Of a DNA stretch of 64,000 bases, positions 10,797-23,094 are shown one piece after another. The DNA lies in the NCBI GenBank assembly GCA_037576215.1, contig JBANDB010000004.1, forward strand, positions 6,882,001-6,946,000, written 5' to 3'. The position numbers and the translations under genes are program-made. The notes beneath the pieces are model-generated. The model had not been told where the DNA came from. It saw nothing but the letters and a program-made list of their open reading frames with translations, and ran no database searches. Every line of letters begins with the position of its first letter. Position 1 is the stretch's first letter. The DNA is from Armillaria gallica. Its lineage: Eukaryota > Basidiomycota > Agaricomycetes > Agaricales > Physalacriaceae.

Positions 10797-11656
10797 CTGT
10801 CCAGGAGAAACTCTACAATAGGCAATCTTATAAGTAAATTGCAAAAAAAAAACATTCCAATGAATTTATTCCTGGTAGTACTATACTATTTTGATTGATT
10901 TGTCAAGCTGTGTGGCTTGTGACCACATTGACAAAATTTTGGTTTTATCAATTGCCTAATATGGGTAGATTTGGTGCCACAGGCATTGAAACTTTGGCTA
11001 TAAAATACCTTTTTAAGCCAGATATAGACAACCTACAGGCCCTGTGACCTGTGACCTGCATCAGAATTTGTTGCTGTCAAGGTGTCCTTGGACATGTGAC
11101 CGATGAATCAAACAAAATAGTACAGTATCAACTCTGTGCAGCACATAAAGCATGTCATAACTTAGTGTGACTGATGCTCTGAAACCAAGGAGCTGTGTAT
11201 AAGTAAGCAACTAGTGAGTATCATATTACCTGCAGAGCATATGAATGGATTAAGAAACAAACCCAGTAATGGTAGTGATCAAAATGGAGCTATTCAAGTA
11301 GATATTTCATTTTGACATTTGTAGTCATGTCCTCAACATGTTCCATGTTAGTTCACACAATTGAGCTACTCTTGCAGAACAGAGACACTTTGCAGGATAG
11401 CTGGAAATAACTAATATTGTTTATTGATATTGAAATCTCACAAACTTGAGGGTATCATTGTTCTCTACTTCGAAGAAGCAAAGCGTGATGGAAAGGTTGA
11501 GTTGATGTTGATGTTGAACAAATTATGGGGAAACTATGGCAACAATTGTATTATATACTGTCCCACCTTGAGACATGCTATTCCTTTCACATAACCTCTC
11601 ATTAATGATAACCTGGTGGCATCTTCTCTGCATTCCATTGATCTTGTGAGATCTGG
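10797..11656. other. No gene recognised
   Basis: AT-rich, CpG-poor sequence with no frame above about 60 codons that looks coding. It ends at the start of LTR-D1. The segment just left of LTR-D1 was probably once next to the GH76 pseudogene now at 27108. Confidence 0.5.
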
Positions 11657-13975
11657 TGATGTGCTTAGTAACAGGCAGCACACAAATGAAACAAGTGTCT
11701 AGATTGTTAATCTAGATACTAAATCTCACTCACACATATACACAATCACTAATGTCAAGTTTGAGAGTGAGTATGGTAGAAGCACTTGCAGTGTACTTAG
11801 ATTTTGATAATCAATTGGGTTTGCTTCAACACAACTTTGATTCAAGACTAGAGGTGTTTATATGAGATACACTAATCATGACAGCAAGGTATATGGACAT
11901 GGGGGTTTTGTAAGGTATAATTTGAATGGTTTAGACTCAAAATGACTTTGTCTAGGAGAGCTGGTAAGGCTTTAACTAGGGAAGCTTTAACAATTGAACA
12001 ATCAAAGACCTAGAGGTCTACAAAGAGTGTACTTGCTCTGGAGTACATAGACTTTATTACAACACAAGCACATGCACTTGCAACAAAGAACTCACAGGTC
12101 CTGGGTTCAAGTACAAGACTTGCAAAGAGTACACAGACTCTAGAGTACACTAACTCATTAATTATTTGAATTTAAATCATTTTAGGGCTTATTTCACTTC
12201 AACTAGGCAACATCTTTAGTTTGTGGTTGACTTAGCACATCTAGATCACTTTAGTTGGTGAGGGAGCATGAGGCCTTTGTATGTGGAGCAGTTCAATTAA
12301 CTAGCAAGGTGCAAACATAGGGACAACTCTTCTTCCTACTTAGTTCTTCTAGATTACTTATAGCCACCCTTTTGGGGTTGACTTGATAAACTTAATTCAC
12401 TTCAGTCGAGAATATGCAATAAAACCAGTGATTGATTAGGTAGCTATAAGACTGCTAGCATAAATGTGGGGGAATGCTTTCCTGCCATTATGCATCTAGT
12501 AAAGCACTTCATGAGTATGCTGAAATCTGGGTTAACCCAGGTACTTAACTCATCATGTGACACAAGTACTTAAACTGCCAGTAACCCAGGTCACTCCCAC
12601 CTGGACAGGGGCAGGTGGCAAGCAGGCTCATGAAGGAGGCAAGTACTCACACAGGTACTTGCCTATGACTTGCCTAATTCCAGTGCTTCAAAAGTGACAT
12701 CTACAGCTCCCCTTTGGCCACTGGCTAACATCTCTGACTCCTACTACCACCTTATCTCCTTACAAGCTCAATTCTGCATCTTGTGCCAACAATTTCTCCT
12801 TCATTTTTCACCTGTTTTTCTCGTGTCCAGAAGCGTTCAAATGCCCTGTTTCATGGCTTCAAAACGACTCCTTGCATGATAAAATTGGCCATGTTGTTCC
12901 AGGGTTATGGAGGGGTCATTGTTTTGGCAGAGGGTGGAGAGCATATTCAAGTTATCTTATGTTGGGCTGGGTGCTTCCCTACATGTCTGGTATCATCTTA
13001 AAGCTCTTTTATTATATATTCTGATGACTCCTTAGTATCCCTTATCCATTACCATCTCAAGACACTGCTCCCTTATCTTTCCCATCACTGTCCAACTCAG
13101 CCATCATTTTGTTTTCCCCATATCTTAGTCGCATTTTGACTGTTTCCCTTGATTGTTATGGTGTTGGAAAGCCCTCTTCAATACCTTCCAGATGATCTGA
13201 AAGATTGTTCCCCATTCTATTATTCTGCATGCACCCAACACCATCATCACTGTCATTCACTGTATATATATGTATATAGTCAGTAAGTACTTGTAAGTAC
13301 TTGTGGAAGTACCCAGGTCATGGCAGGTGGCAAGCACCATTTTCTGGGGCAAGTACTTGCCTCACAGGTGGCAAGTCATAGAGAGCTTTAGCATCTAGTC
13401 ACTGCTAATTTATACAATTTCTAGCCTAGGTATAGGAGCTTGTATCTAAAAGTAATTATGGTACAAGCTTTGGGTATCAATACAAACAATGAGTAATTAA
13501 TTTATAAGGATTGCACCATTCTGAGGTTTCTATTCAGTCAGATGGAATGACTAGTATTCCTTCTATTGCTGAGGAGTGCTCTAATGGTCCATAGGAACTC
13601 CTCACTCTTCCTTTATGCCTTGCCATATGGATTCCTATTCAATACTATGGCTTGTGTGGTACTTTGAGGATGTAACCACCAATCATGATCAATCATTGGA
13701 CTGAAATTGTATTGTTTTGATCAGTGCACAATCTTAGTTAGCTATCTTAGCACCAAGTGTTGGTTATTCTAGGTTTAGTCATGTTCTAGACTAAGTTCAT
13801 TTCATGGTGTGAATTGTTATGGACTTAGCAATTCTTTTTAGGTTCATTCAAGTCATCAAGATGACAAGTAATCTAGTCCTTCTGTGTTCTGCTTTAGGTT
13901 TGCAACTCATCTTGATGTGTCCCTTGGTTTTGACTGTAAATACTCTTGTTTTGTGCAGGGAATAGCATTCAGTAT
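11657..13975 (-). mobile_element. LTR-D1, main part (split by two hAT insertions)
   Basis: The plus strand starts tgatgtgcttagtaac, as in LTR-D2 (19495). It aligns with LTR-D2 along its length apart from two gaps: an 891-bp insertion here (12500-13390), and LTR-F2, which is present only in LTR-D2. It stops at 13975 where hAT-1 enters; the last 191 bp lie at 26917-27107. The likely transcription direction is minus, since LTR-D reversed resembles LTR-B at both ends and has a TATA-like ctataagta at the same relative place. It is non-coding. Confidence 0.75.
12500..13390. mobile_element. Non-autonomous hAT-like element (891 bp) in LTR-D1
   Basis: Inverted ends TAAAGC/GCTTTA are flanked by a perfect 8-bp TSD gcatctag (12492-12499 and 13391-13398). 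LTR-D2 shows the uninterrupted site (gcgtctagttgctgc, about 20350). Repeated caagtacttgcc and acccaggtactt motifs near both ends resemble hAT subterminal transposase sites. Short frames inside look non-coding. Confidence 0.7.
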
Positions 13976-14060
13976 TAGTGAATAGCATGGGTGCAACGGG
14001 TTTGGGGGGGTTATGGGTAAGGGTCAGGTGGGTATGGGTATGGTGTCACACCCACAGCAT

Positions 14061-15375
14061 TGATAAACCTAAAGACTCCTGTGGGCAGAAAACACAAGAC
14101 CTGTAAGGGTGAGTGTAACCAAACACAGAATCTGAAGGCAGGTTCTAGCGAGTCTAGTCTTGCACCTCTGTGCGATGACTGTAGCTTCTGGTGATGTAGC
14201 AAAGTATTGCTACACTTTGTTATGATTCTCTGAAGGCTGTTCAGAGGCTCAAAGTATGTACTTGAACTTTCCTGGAAGGGATGCATAAATGTGAATGTAT
14301 GCTGAGCAGGGGCAACCTAGATGCAGTGTGAACTATTTGGTGTCGGAATCCTGGCTATGGTTCTGGTAGAATCTATTTTCCTATGCTTGCATGCTTTCTT
14401 TAGAGAAGCACAGAGATGGAGCTGGCTTATCTAGAGAGACTTGAATTAGTATTGTTCCTAACTTATAGGAACAGTATGCTGTTGGTGTTAGAGACTAAAA
14501 GTTCAGAATCCTAGCTATGAATTACCCTTTGAAGTCTTCAGGTATGCAAATTTATGAGATGATAATGACAAACAAGGCAGTCTTTTTAGGATATCCTTAT
14601 TTGTGTTTTGGATGAGAGGACATGAATCAAGTTATTTAACACTTGGTAGCTAGCGAGTTTAGAGAAACTTCACAAAGTGTTATATCTCTTAAGAGCATAG
14701 AGATATTAACTTTGATTCATGTGTATTGGGTGGTATGTGTGGTGTATGTATTCTTCAGGGAGAACTCTTTTTCTCTATCTACAGTCCATCAGTTTTTATA
14801 CTACAGAATTGTACTTGCTAAGTAAGCCAACTTTTACCTTGGCTTGATAACCGCAGTACATGATTTGTGAGCATAGCAAACTATTTGTAACCGTAGTTCA
14901 CTATACTATGTGCTACTCTACTGTGCATACTAATTAAAAGTTCACGTAGCCTAATAAAGCTACGGAAGGTTTACTAATTTACTTACTACTTACTCAGCTG
15001 CAGTTAATGGCTCACTAATCTCTACTATATTTCTAAGCTGTAAAGGCGTATCCATATGGCCTCTTGAGAATCTGTAGCTAGGCATAGCCTACATGTAGTT
15101 AAACCATGTGACCATATGGCTCTGTCCACGTGCAAAGGCCTAGAATAATGATGTGTGTTTAATTTATGCGGAAGAATTAGCAATCAATGTGCCTGGAGGC
15201 ACAATGACTCATGGATATTGAAGTGAAAGTTTGCGTGGAGTGGGAGATTTAATATGATTTGACCTGTGCCAGACTTGCAATGTTTGGTTTACTGAAAGTC
15301 CATGTAAGGGAGATAGGTGATAAATTATAAGTGGAGTCCGCGATTTCAGAGCACACAGAGCCTGGAGGCTCATCA
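14061..15375. mobile_element. LTR-F1, non-coding TGAT...ATCA element (1315 bp)
   Basis: It starts TGATAAACCTAAAGACTCC and ends AGCCTGGAGGCTCATCA. A 4-bp TSD gcat (14057-14060 and 15376-15379) flanks it, and repeat Y copy 1 at about 10780 carries the empty site with a single gcat. It is related to LTR-F2 at both ends and in parts of the body (agtttttatactaca). It has no coding frame. It could be a solo LTR or a small non-autonomous element. Confidence 0.7.
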
Positions 15376-15815
15376 GCATGGCTAGGGGTGTAATTTTGCG
15401 AATTCACATACCTTATACATTAGCAAAGCAGAAGCACAGATAGCAGAGTAACAGTGCAAACAGCACATGAAGAAGCAAGGTCACCAAGGTTGGGAGCTCT
15501 ATGATAGAAACAGAAGCAATGGAATTAAAACATATGGACTTCATTGTTGCACTGTACCTTACAGGCATGCATGACAATAAGGCCAAAGAATGAGCTCACT
15601 CATGCAAACATCTGTCTGCCAAAGAGAATTCAACTTTCAGTGGGATGCGCTTGTACACAGGCTGGGACTAATTTAGATAACTATGCATCTGTAATCTATG
15701 ACATGTGATCTCTGGAGATCCGGAGAAAAGATATCACACATGGGGGTAATCAAAAGAACCCCAGGCATGGCCTAGAGACAGACTTCAGCTGATGGGAATA
15801 GTGAGTGGGCTCGAA
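15376..15815 (+). repeat. Repeat Y, copy 2 (with 14037-14060)
   Basis: It is the inverted counterpart of 10345-10796, interrupted by LTR-F1. CpG is better preserved here than in copy 1 in places (for example gtaattttgcgaattc against gtaattttgtgaaata). Confidence 0.6.
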
Positions 15816-17262
15816 ATCTGAAGCATTCCTTGGTTACCGAGTCTAGAATATGACACTGTCACCTTTGGAGCAGAACCAAAAGCCAAATATGAAGTGTGAT
15901 TGGTGATCGAGGATGAAGCAACTATTGAGTACAAGTCAGCGAGCTACTCTGCTGCTAGGGGCTACGATGTCAACATTGCTTAGCCCTTTGAAGATACTAA
16001 AAAGAGAACCAAGTGGCACTCTGCCAAGAGTGTTGTGCCAGTTTGGACAAAGGATTATTGGCCGACAAAGGATTTAATTTACTAAAAGACCATTTGTAAT
16101 AATCAATCTCCCATAGTATAAATAGGTAGAATTTCACATAGTAAAACAAGATAGCTACCCCCCACGTACAGTAATAAAGTTTCAGTTTGGATCTGGACTT
16201 GTTGCGATGCATAAGAGTTAGTAGCTTTGAGTCTCGGCTAGAACGCAAGTTTAGAAAGCTCACAGAGAAATAGAACAAGAGAAACATTTTGATAAAAACT
16301 TTGGTTTACTTGAGATAAGAAAGAGATTCAGCAGCAGTGATGCTGCACCATCTTGAGAGTTTGCTGGAATACATCTGAGAGAAAGCTCTGTTCCTTTTTC
16401 TGGTTCAGTGTAAAAAGATAAATTGTGTTGGGTTGGCCTCTGTGTAGGTCTTGAGTAGTTTGCAAGAGAATCAGCCAGATTGAGCTGTTCTAGCAGTTGC
16501 ACAAAGTGTGACAGGTGTGTGCAGTTGGACCTTGCAGCACTGTTGTTAGGGCGAGCACACTGTGTGTGAGGACTTGCAGGGATGGTTTTTTGAGAGTATT
16601 TGTGACTTGATTGGGAGTGCTGAGGGCCACTAATCGTGATGAGTTTGGGAGTCAGGATTAGCAACTAAGAGGAAGATGGCAGTGCATGCAGATTAGGTCT
16701 AGTGGCGGGTTGTACTTAGTGAGCTCACTGACCGAACTTGGTCAATTTGCAGATCTGCATATCCATATGTTCTGGCTATTGAAATATACTTTGCCTTGAG
16801 GGTTGCATGGTTCACCGTGCTCTCTTGTAAAAGCTCTGAGGAAATCAAGAATTTGAGAATGGCTTGAGAAAAATACATTGTTGCATGCATCATTCTAGCG
16901 AGCTCACTGAGATGAATTGAGATATTGTCAGTGCACAATTGGAATTAAATCCCTTGCTCCCCTCTGCACTTAAGGAGATTGTGTGTGTGTGTGTGTGTTT
17001 AGTGGGGTTGAGTGTGTGTTATAGTGTGTTCATGCTAGGCCATGCTCAGTTTCACAGGTGCCCGTCACAAGCCTCATCAATGGGTTGGCATCGCAGGATA
17101 TTCTTTAACCTGCCTGCACCTGTGAACCCTTCAGTGCTCAGCAGTCTGTGCCGGTAATAAAAATTTGCTTCCACCTGGCCTTCAACTGTACAGTCTGACT
17201 AACATCCACTCTTGAATTAAAAAAACAGTCAGACACAGACCACTCTCAATTTTCACCACACT
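15816..17262. other. hAT-1 5' region, no gene recognised
   Basis: A TATA-like tataaatagg (about 16116) and AATAAA (about 16167) suggest another promoter or LTR remnant, but I could not find its ends. A pure GT run lies at about 16979-16999. A minus-strand 134-codon frame (16260-16664) has no recognisable motif and is not supported. Confidence 0.4.
16979..16999. repeat. (GT)n microsatellite
   Basis: About ten GT/TG dinucleotides in a row, within the 5' region of hAT-1. Confidence 0.9.
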
Positions 17263-17760
17263 ATGGACCTGGTGAATCCAGATGATATCATTGATGGAAA
17301 GCGGAAGCGCCAACAGACTGAACACAGCAAGGAAAGTGAAGTCCAAGCTACCAACAGTTCTGATGACACTTCTACTACCACATGACAGACCAAAAAGAAG
17401 GCAAAGTTGCCATCTGCCACAAAGAAAGTTGTCAAAAAGGTTATTAAAAAGCTTACTCCCCAAAAATCCTCAGATGCACAGGCTTCCACTCGCCCTGCCA
17501 CTCCAGCTCTCTCTGTGACTTCTCTTACTCCCACCAGTACACAGGATGTGGCCACTAACATCAAAAATATCAGTGAGTTATATTTCTCTACCTCGGTATC
17601 ATAGACTGACCATCATACAGGTTCATCAGCATCTGTGAAGAGCATTGAGCTTCCTGATTTAATTGAGGTGGGAGACAGTGATGATGAGGAAGACACACCT
17701 TCCATCATGGACACTGACACTGTTGATGATGATGAATCAAAGTTTCATATGTCCTTCACC
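17263..17760 (+). pseudogene. hAT-1 transposase, N-terminal exons
   Basis: The start MDLVNPDDIIDGKRKRQQTE is followed by HSKESEVQAT, a lysine-rich stretch and, after a likely short intron (about 17570-17621), an acidic block ELPDLIEVGDSDDEEDTP. The second hAT copy (62075 onward) has the same layout: QTEWSKESKAQAT, a Lys-rich part, then DLLDLINVDAESDDDDNGEQ. An in-frame TGA at about 17384 breaks it. The rest of the gene resumes at 23095 beyond LTR-D2 and the MITEs. It was probably the nuclear, DNA-binding N-terminus of the transposase. Confidence 0.65.
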
Positions 17761-18064
17761 TGATATCATGTCTTACAAGCCTATGCCCTGTGTCTTCGTC
17801 ACGATTGCTGGACCCTTGTACCTCGGGTCCTGGCAACCTGACTGCAACATGGGGCTTTGGCTTGTTGGGGCCCGCCCCAAACCTGGCTTTTTACTTAAGA
17901 GTGTCAGTTATTAGTCTTATAGATGCCAGATAGATGCTATACTATTGTTCTTGAATTACATCCCTTTGCTCCTCCATCTGTACATATTTTGGATTTAAAG
18001 TAGGGCTTCAATGCCTTCATGTGGTAATATATGATGACTGGTCTATGGCTGTCTGGACAAATCT

Positions 18065-18433
18065 TAGGGATGTGCACTTTACCATTATGGGTATGACCAT
18101 AACAATATGGCCATAGACCATACAAAAAATCTTGCCCACAGTATAGTACAGCTGATGCCAAATCCATACCATGTCTGTACTGTTGTCTGTATATGGATAG
18201 TTTCACAACAACAGTGAATGACTGTCATCAAAATCTAAGTGTAATTTACTTCATTGAGATCATAATTACTGACCTCAATGACATTGAATGGTCCCCTACC
18301 ATTCCCTCAACAACTATATTTCAACCATATGAGTACAGCCATATTTTGGGTTGTCAAAAGTGCTCATGATATGGACCCATATCTGTATCCGCCATATGTA
18401 GCCACCATGATATAGATATGGTGCACATCCCTA
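18065..18433. mobile_element. MITE-M2 copy 1 (369 bp)
   Basis: Inverted ends TAGGGATGTGCAC and GTGCACATCCCTA enclose tandem variations of ccatat/atatgg. It is related to 18797-19150. No convincing 8-bp TSD was found for this copy. Confidence 0.6.
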
Positions 18434-18796
18434 TGAATGATAGTATGAATTTTGAAGTTTGAACACTGCTAAGTCCCATGTTAAAGTGGTCATGTTACAG
18501 GGTAAAGCTTATGTTAGAAAATAGATTAGTGTGCAATACCAACTAAGTTCTAAATAGTCTCAGGCTTCTATATCCATCCAGGTATTACAGCATGACTATA
18601 GTAAATATTTATAGTAAACCTCACAGCATTGACACTTGTGCCACCTGAGGCTGCTGAGAAGCTGTACCTTGCAGAGACATAACTGTGCCAATGAGGCCCA
18701 GTAGGTAATGCATATATAGTATAGACTCTGGCCAGTCACCTTCTTAGGGACAGTGATCAGAATACAATTTCCTCCTCATCAATTCTACCTACTGGG

Positions 18797-19150
18797 TAGG
18801 GATGCCCACTGTACCATATACAGTTATAGCCATAAGCTGTATGGTAAAAGGGTCTTGACAGTATGGTATGGGTTTTGCTCATATACTGTATCATACTCAT
18901 CCCTATATGAGTGATATTTAGGAAAACAGTGACCTATCTTGGTGAGATTTGTGGTCAAAACATTATATTTTGTTAATTGCACTCATAACATGTATAAAAT
19001 GATAGGTCTACACCCTGATTTGATCTAACCATACAATACCCATACAAATATGGCCATAAAAATTAAATTCCAAAGTGCTGATGGTACAGGTGTGGCCCTG
19101 TATATTGGTACCTATATCCACCTTATGTATAAGTATGGTGGGCATCTCTA
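18797..19150. mobile_element. MITE-M2 copy 2 (354 bp)
   Basis: Inverted ends TAGGGATGCCCAC and GTGGGCATCTCTA have flanking octamers ctactggg (18789-18796) and ctgctggg (19151-19158), 7 of 8 matching, as expected for a hAT-type element. It is non-coding. Confidence 0.7.
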
Positions 19151-20706
19151 CTGCTGGGGAAGGCTTGCAAAAGCTCTTCTATGAATTAGTGACAAATTAG
19201 CATGCATCTGTATCACCTATATTTGAATGATCTTGGGGCCCCTGATCCTATCTGCTAATTTTTCATTTGATGTTTATTGTTCACTCATTGCTCAATGCTC
19301 ATTATTTGATACTCACTTTGTAGCCTACAGCATGCATAGTTGGTGAACAGTCTATTTTCAGTGAGTACTGGGTGTCATCCATGCCAATGATGTGCCATGG
19401 GGGGATTGCAGAGGCAGCACCACAGCGAAATCGAAGCTCATTGCTGTAGAGAGGCAGCGGCAACAGCAGTGCAATGAAATTGAAACTCAGCTGGTGATGT
19501 GCTCGGTAACGGGCAGCGTGCAAATGCAACAAGTGTCTAGATCGTCAATCTAGATACTGAATCACACACACACACACAATCACCAATGTTTAAGTTTGAG
19601 GGTGAGTATGGTAGAAGCACTTGTGATGTACTTAGATATCGATAATCAATTGGGTTTGTTTCAAAAAAACTTCGATTCAAATCTAGAAGTGTTTACACGA
19701 GATACACTAATCGTGATAGCGAGGTATATGGATGTGGGGTTTTGTAAGGTATAATTTGAGTGGCTTAGACTCAAAATGACTTTGTCTAGGAGAGCTGGTA
19801 AGGCTTTAACTAGACAAGCTTTAACAATCAAACAATCAAAGACCTAGAGGTCTACAAAGAGCGTAATTGCCCTTGAGTACACGGACTCAATTACAATACA
19901 AGCACACACACTTGCAACAAAGAACTGAAGTTCTACAAAGAGTACACAGACTCTACAAAGAACACACAGGTCCTGGCTTCAAGTATGAGACTTGCAAAGA
20001 GTACACTGACTCCTTAACTGTTCGAACTTAAAGCATTCTAGGGCTTATTTCACTTCAACTAGGCAATGTCTTTGGTCTGTGGTTGACTTAGCATGTCTAG
20101 ATCACTTTAGTCAGTGAGGGAGCATGAGGCCTTTGTATGCAGAGCAGTTCAATTAACTAGTAAGGCGCAAACATGGGGATGACTCTTCTTCCTACTTAGT
20201 TCTTCTAGATTACTTATAGCCGCCCTTTTGGGGTTGACTTGGTAAACTTAATTCACTTCAGTCGAGGATATGCAATTAAAACCAGTGATTGATTAGGTAA
20301 CTATAAGGCTACTAGCACAAATGCGGGGGAATGCTTTCCTGCCATTATGCGTCTAGTTGCTGCTAATTTATACAATTTCTAGCCTAGGTATAGGAGCTTG
20401 TATCTAAAAGTAATTATGGTATGAGCTCTGGGTATCAATACAAATGATGAGTAATTAATTTACAAGGATTGTGCCATTTTGAGGTTTCTATTCAGTTGGA
20501 CAGAATGACTAGCAGCCATTCTATTGCCGAGGAGTGTCCTAATGGTCCATAGGAACTCCTTGCTTCTTCTTCATGCCTTGCTGCATGGATTCCTATTCAA
20601 TACTACAAATTATGCAGTATGTCAAGGATGTAACCACCGATCGTGATCGACCATCGGACTGAGATTGTATTTGCTTCGATCACTGCGCAATCTTTAGCTA
20701 TCTCGG

Positions 20707-22555
20707 TGATGAGCCTAGACTTCCATGGCAACGGCAACACCCAAAACTCAGTGAGAGCTTAGGCAATTAACATAGCAACACAGCAATCAAGGCAATGTGT
20801 GTGCGAGTGGTTCGGTGCACCTCCATGCGGTCAATTCCTCAATAACACAAGATACACTGCGACTTTCAGTCAGCAAAGTAGTACTCTTGGTCAAGGAGTA
20901 CTAATAGACATTGGCTGTAAGCCAGGAAGGATCTTGATAAACGAGATGGGATGGAATCTTGTATGACTTGAATACCAAGAAACCGTGATAGAAACTGTGA
21001 AAATGATCTAGAGACCATGAAAATGGGTCTAGAAATCGTGACAACGTGCTAGAAATCGTAGCAACAAGCTAGAAATCGTAGCAACGGTCGAGAAAACATG
21101 GGGAGAGACTGGAAAACGTGGGGAGGGACTAGAAAACGTTGCAATGCTCTAGTAATTGTGGGAGAGGACGAGTAATCGTGTGGAAGGACTGGTAATCGTA
21201 GCAATGCTCTAGAAATCGTAGCAATGCGCTAGAAATCATGGGGATGGACTGTAAAACGTGGGGGAGGACTAGAAATCGTAGCAATGCTCTAGAAATCGTA
21301 GCAATGCGCTAGAAATCATGGGGATGGACTGTAAAACGTGGGGGAGGACTAGAAATCGTGGCAATGGACTAGAAGACGTCGAAATAGCCTAGTAAACATG
21401 GCTTGGGGTGTACCTAATATTGTGAGTCGAAACAAGTAACAATAAACGTACAGAGACTGCAAGAAACTGATAGAAATCGTAGCGACTGAGGTGCTGAGTG
21501 GGGTGCTGCAGCAATAGATGCACAGCAACTCCAAACAATGATAAAGACGAGGGTGATCCTATGGAGCTGAACTGGGCCTACACGGAGGCAATACTGAACT
21601 GGGCGATGAAAACGATGGCGATGTAGAAGGTGAAAACGATGAAACAATCCTATGTGGTGAAAGTGAAGTGATGTTGTGGCATTAAAAGACAACAGCAAGT
21701 TATTGACGCAAGATTTCATGTATTGGTGCAACCAACAACGTTTAAAGAGTAAAGCAAGCGGTGAGGAATAACTTGGAGTAACCATAGCTGACTGGTAATG
21801 CCGTAGCCTCGTCAACTGGGTAAGAACTAGCTCTAAAAATGTGGTATCTATCTAGTTTTTATACTACAAGTACGATTTTATAAATAGAATATTCTTCGGA
21901 GCCTTAGTAAGGCTGTAAGTCCTTGGCTTTTGTAATAGCTGTAGTAAACATATGGTATTTGTGGTTCTAAAGTAACAGCAAGTCCTCGACGTTGCCGTGT
22001 ATGGATGTGAACCGTGTGGTTTTATTGAGCGGTGAGCGGATCATAAGGTGCTGTGTAGCTGCGGATTATTGAGCTGCAGTTGCCATGCTGAGGTGTATGC
22101 GTGGGGCAACGATAATTTGAAGTCTTGGCACTGTAACAGCCTTAGTAAATTCGGTCTATAGTTGCCATAGCTGTAATTATCATAGCTGGGAGGGTACTCA
22201 TGTCAATCACATCATTTCATTAAATGATTGATGGGCACATCAACTAGTGCTTCTGAGTGATATAGCAACCCCATTTTAGGATGATTGTCGATCAAAGGTG
22301 CCTTGCCATGATGGGATACGGTAATTGTGATGTGAGGCGAGTTGGGAAGGATAACAGAGTGCGTGAGGAGTGGATGTCACAGTTTTAGGACTGGATCTGA
22401 ATGTTTGTGGCTTATACTGCGAAAATCTGTGGTATTATCGAGAGTTGGCAGTGTTATGGAGTGTGTGAGGGTTATAATGGCGTCGTTTCGAAGGTATTGG
22501 GTGATGGATGGCTAAATCCATGAATTCTGAGTGTACAGAGCCTGGAGGCTCATCA
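20707..22555. mobile_element. LTR-F2, non-coding TGAT...ATCA element (1849 bp)
   Basis: It has perfect 10-bp inverted ends, TGATGAGCCT and AGGCTCATCA, and a 4-bp TSD tcgg (20703-20706 and 22556-22559). LTR-D1 at about 13745 shows the empty site. It holds a 20-bp minisatellite (20982-21401) absent from LTR-F1. No coding frame with recognisable motifs was found. Confidence 0.8.
20982..21401. repeat. Minisatellite, 20-bp period with 80-bp higher-order unit
   Basis: About 21 units of a 20-mer of the type atcgtagcaatgctctagaa. A four-unit block of 80 bp occurs twice without change (about 21195-21274 and 21275-21354). Confidence 0.9.
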
Positions 22556-23094
22556 TCGGCGCCAAGCATCAGTTATTCAGTTATTCCAAGTTGATTCATG
22601 TTCTAGACTAAGTTCATTTCACAGTGTGAACTGTTGTGGACTTAGTGATTCTCTTCTAGGTTTATTCAAGTCATTGAGATGACAAGTAATCTAGCCCTTC
22701 CATGTTCTGCTTTAGTGTTTGTAACTCATCTCGATGTGTCCCTTGGTTCCGACTGTAAATAGTCTTGTTTTGGGCAGGGAATAGCATTCAGTGTTGAAGG
22801 CTTGTAGAGTTGACTCATCTAGATGTCACCTCTAAGTCTGTTCTTATACTGTATTGCTCACTATCTTATGTAGTATTCTAGCTATCAGTGTAAAGCCTTC
22901 ACTATAGCTCTCTGTACTGCTTGTAGACTGCGTTATTTGATATAAAATCACAAAATCTATGGGTAGCCTGATACCAAGCGTATCACTGGATTGGTCCATG
23001 GTCTGGCAATGGCCGGAAATTCAAAATCTGCCTTATTATGTCATCATTGACCTCTCTTAATATATAGATCTTACTAATCAGGCTCACAGAACGA

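Larger units (their letters stand above)
19495..22985 (-). mobile_element. LTR-D2, solo LTR-like element split by LTR-F2
   Basis: The plus strand starts TGATGTGCTCGGTAAC and ends TACCAAGCGTATCA. A 4-bp TSD ctgg (19491-19494 and 22986-22989) flanks it. Without LTR-F2 and its TSD the element is 1638 bp. It interrupts the hAT-1 transposase between the acidic block and the zinc-finger block. It has no coding capacity. Its reversed ends resemble LTR-B (start TGATAYGC...TAGATTTTGTGATTTTATA, end GTTACCGAGCACATCA). Confidence 0.8.

Noticed and set aside
10345..15815. A single DNA transposon with 450-bp inverted ends
   Set aside because: The 5' end and TSD of hAT-1 at 13976 lie between the two copies, so they cannot be the two ends of one later insertion unit.
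20982..21401. CRISPR-like array
   Set aside because: The 20-bp units are directly adjacent with no unique spacers, inside a non-coding transposon of a eukaryotic genome.
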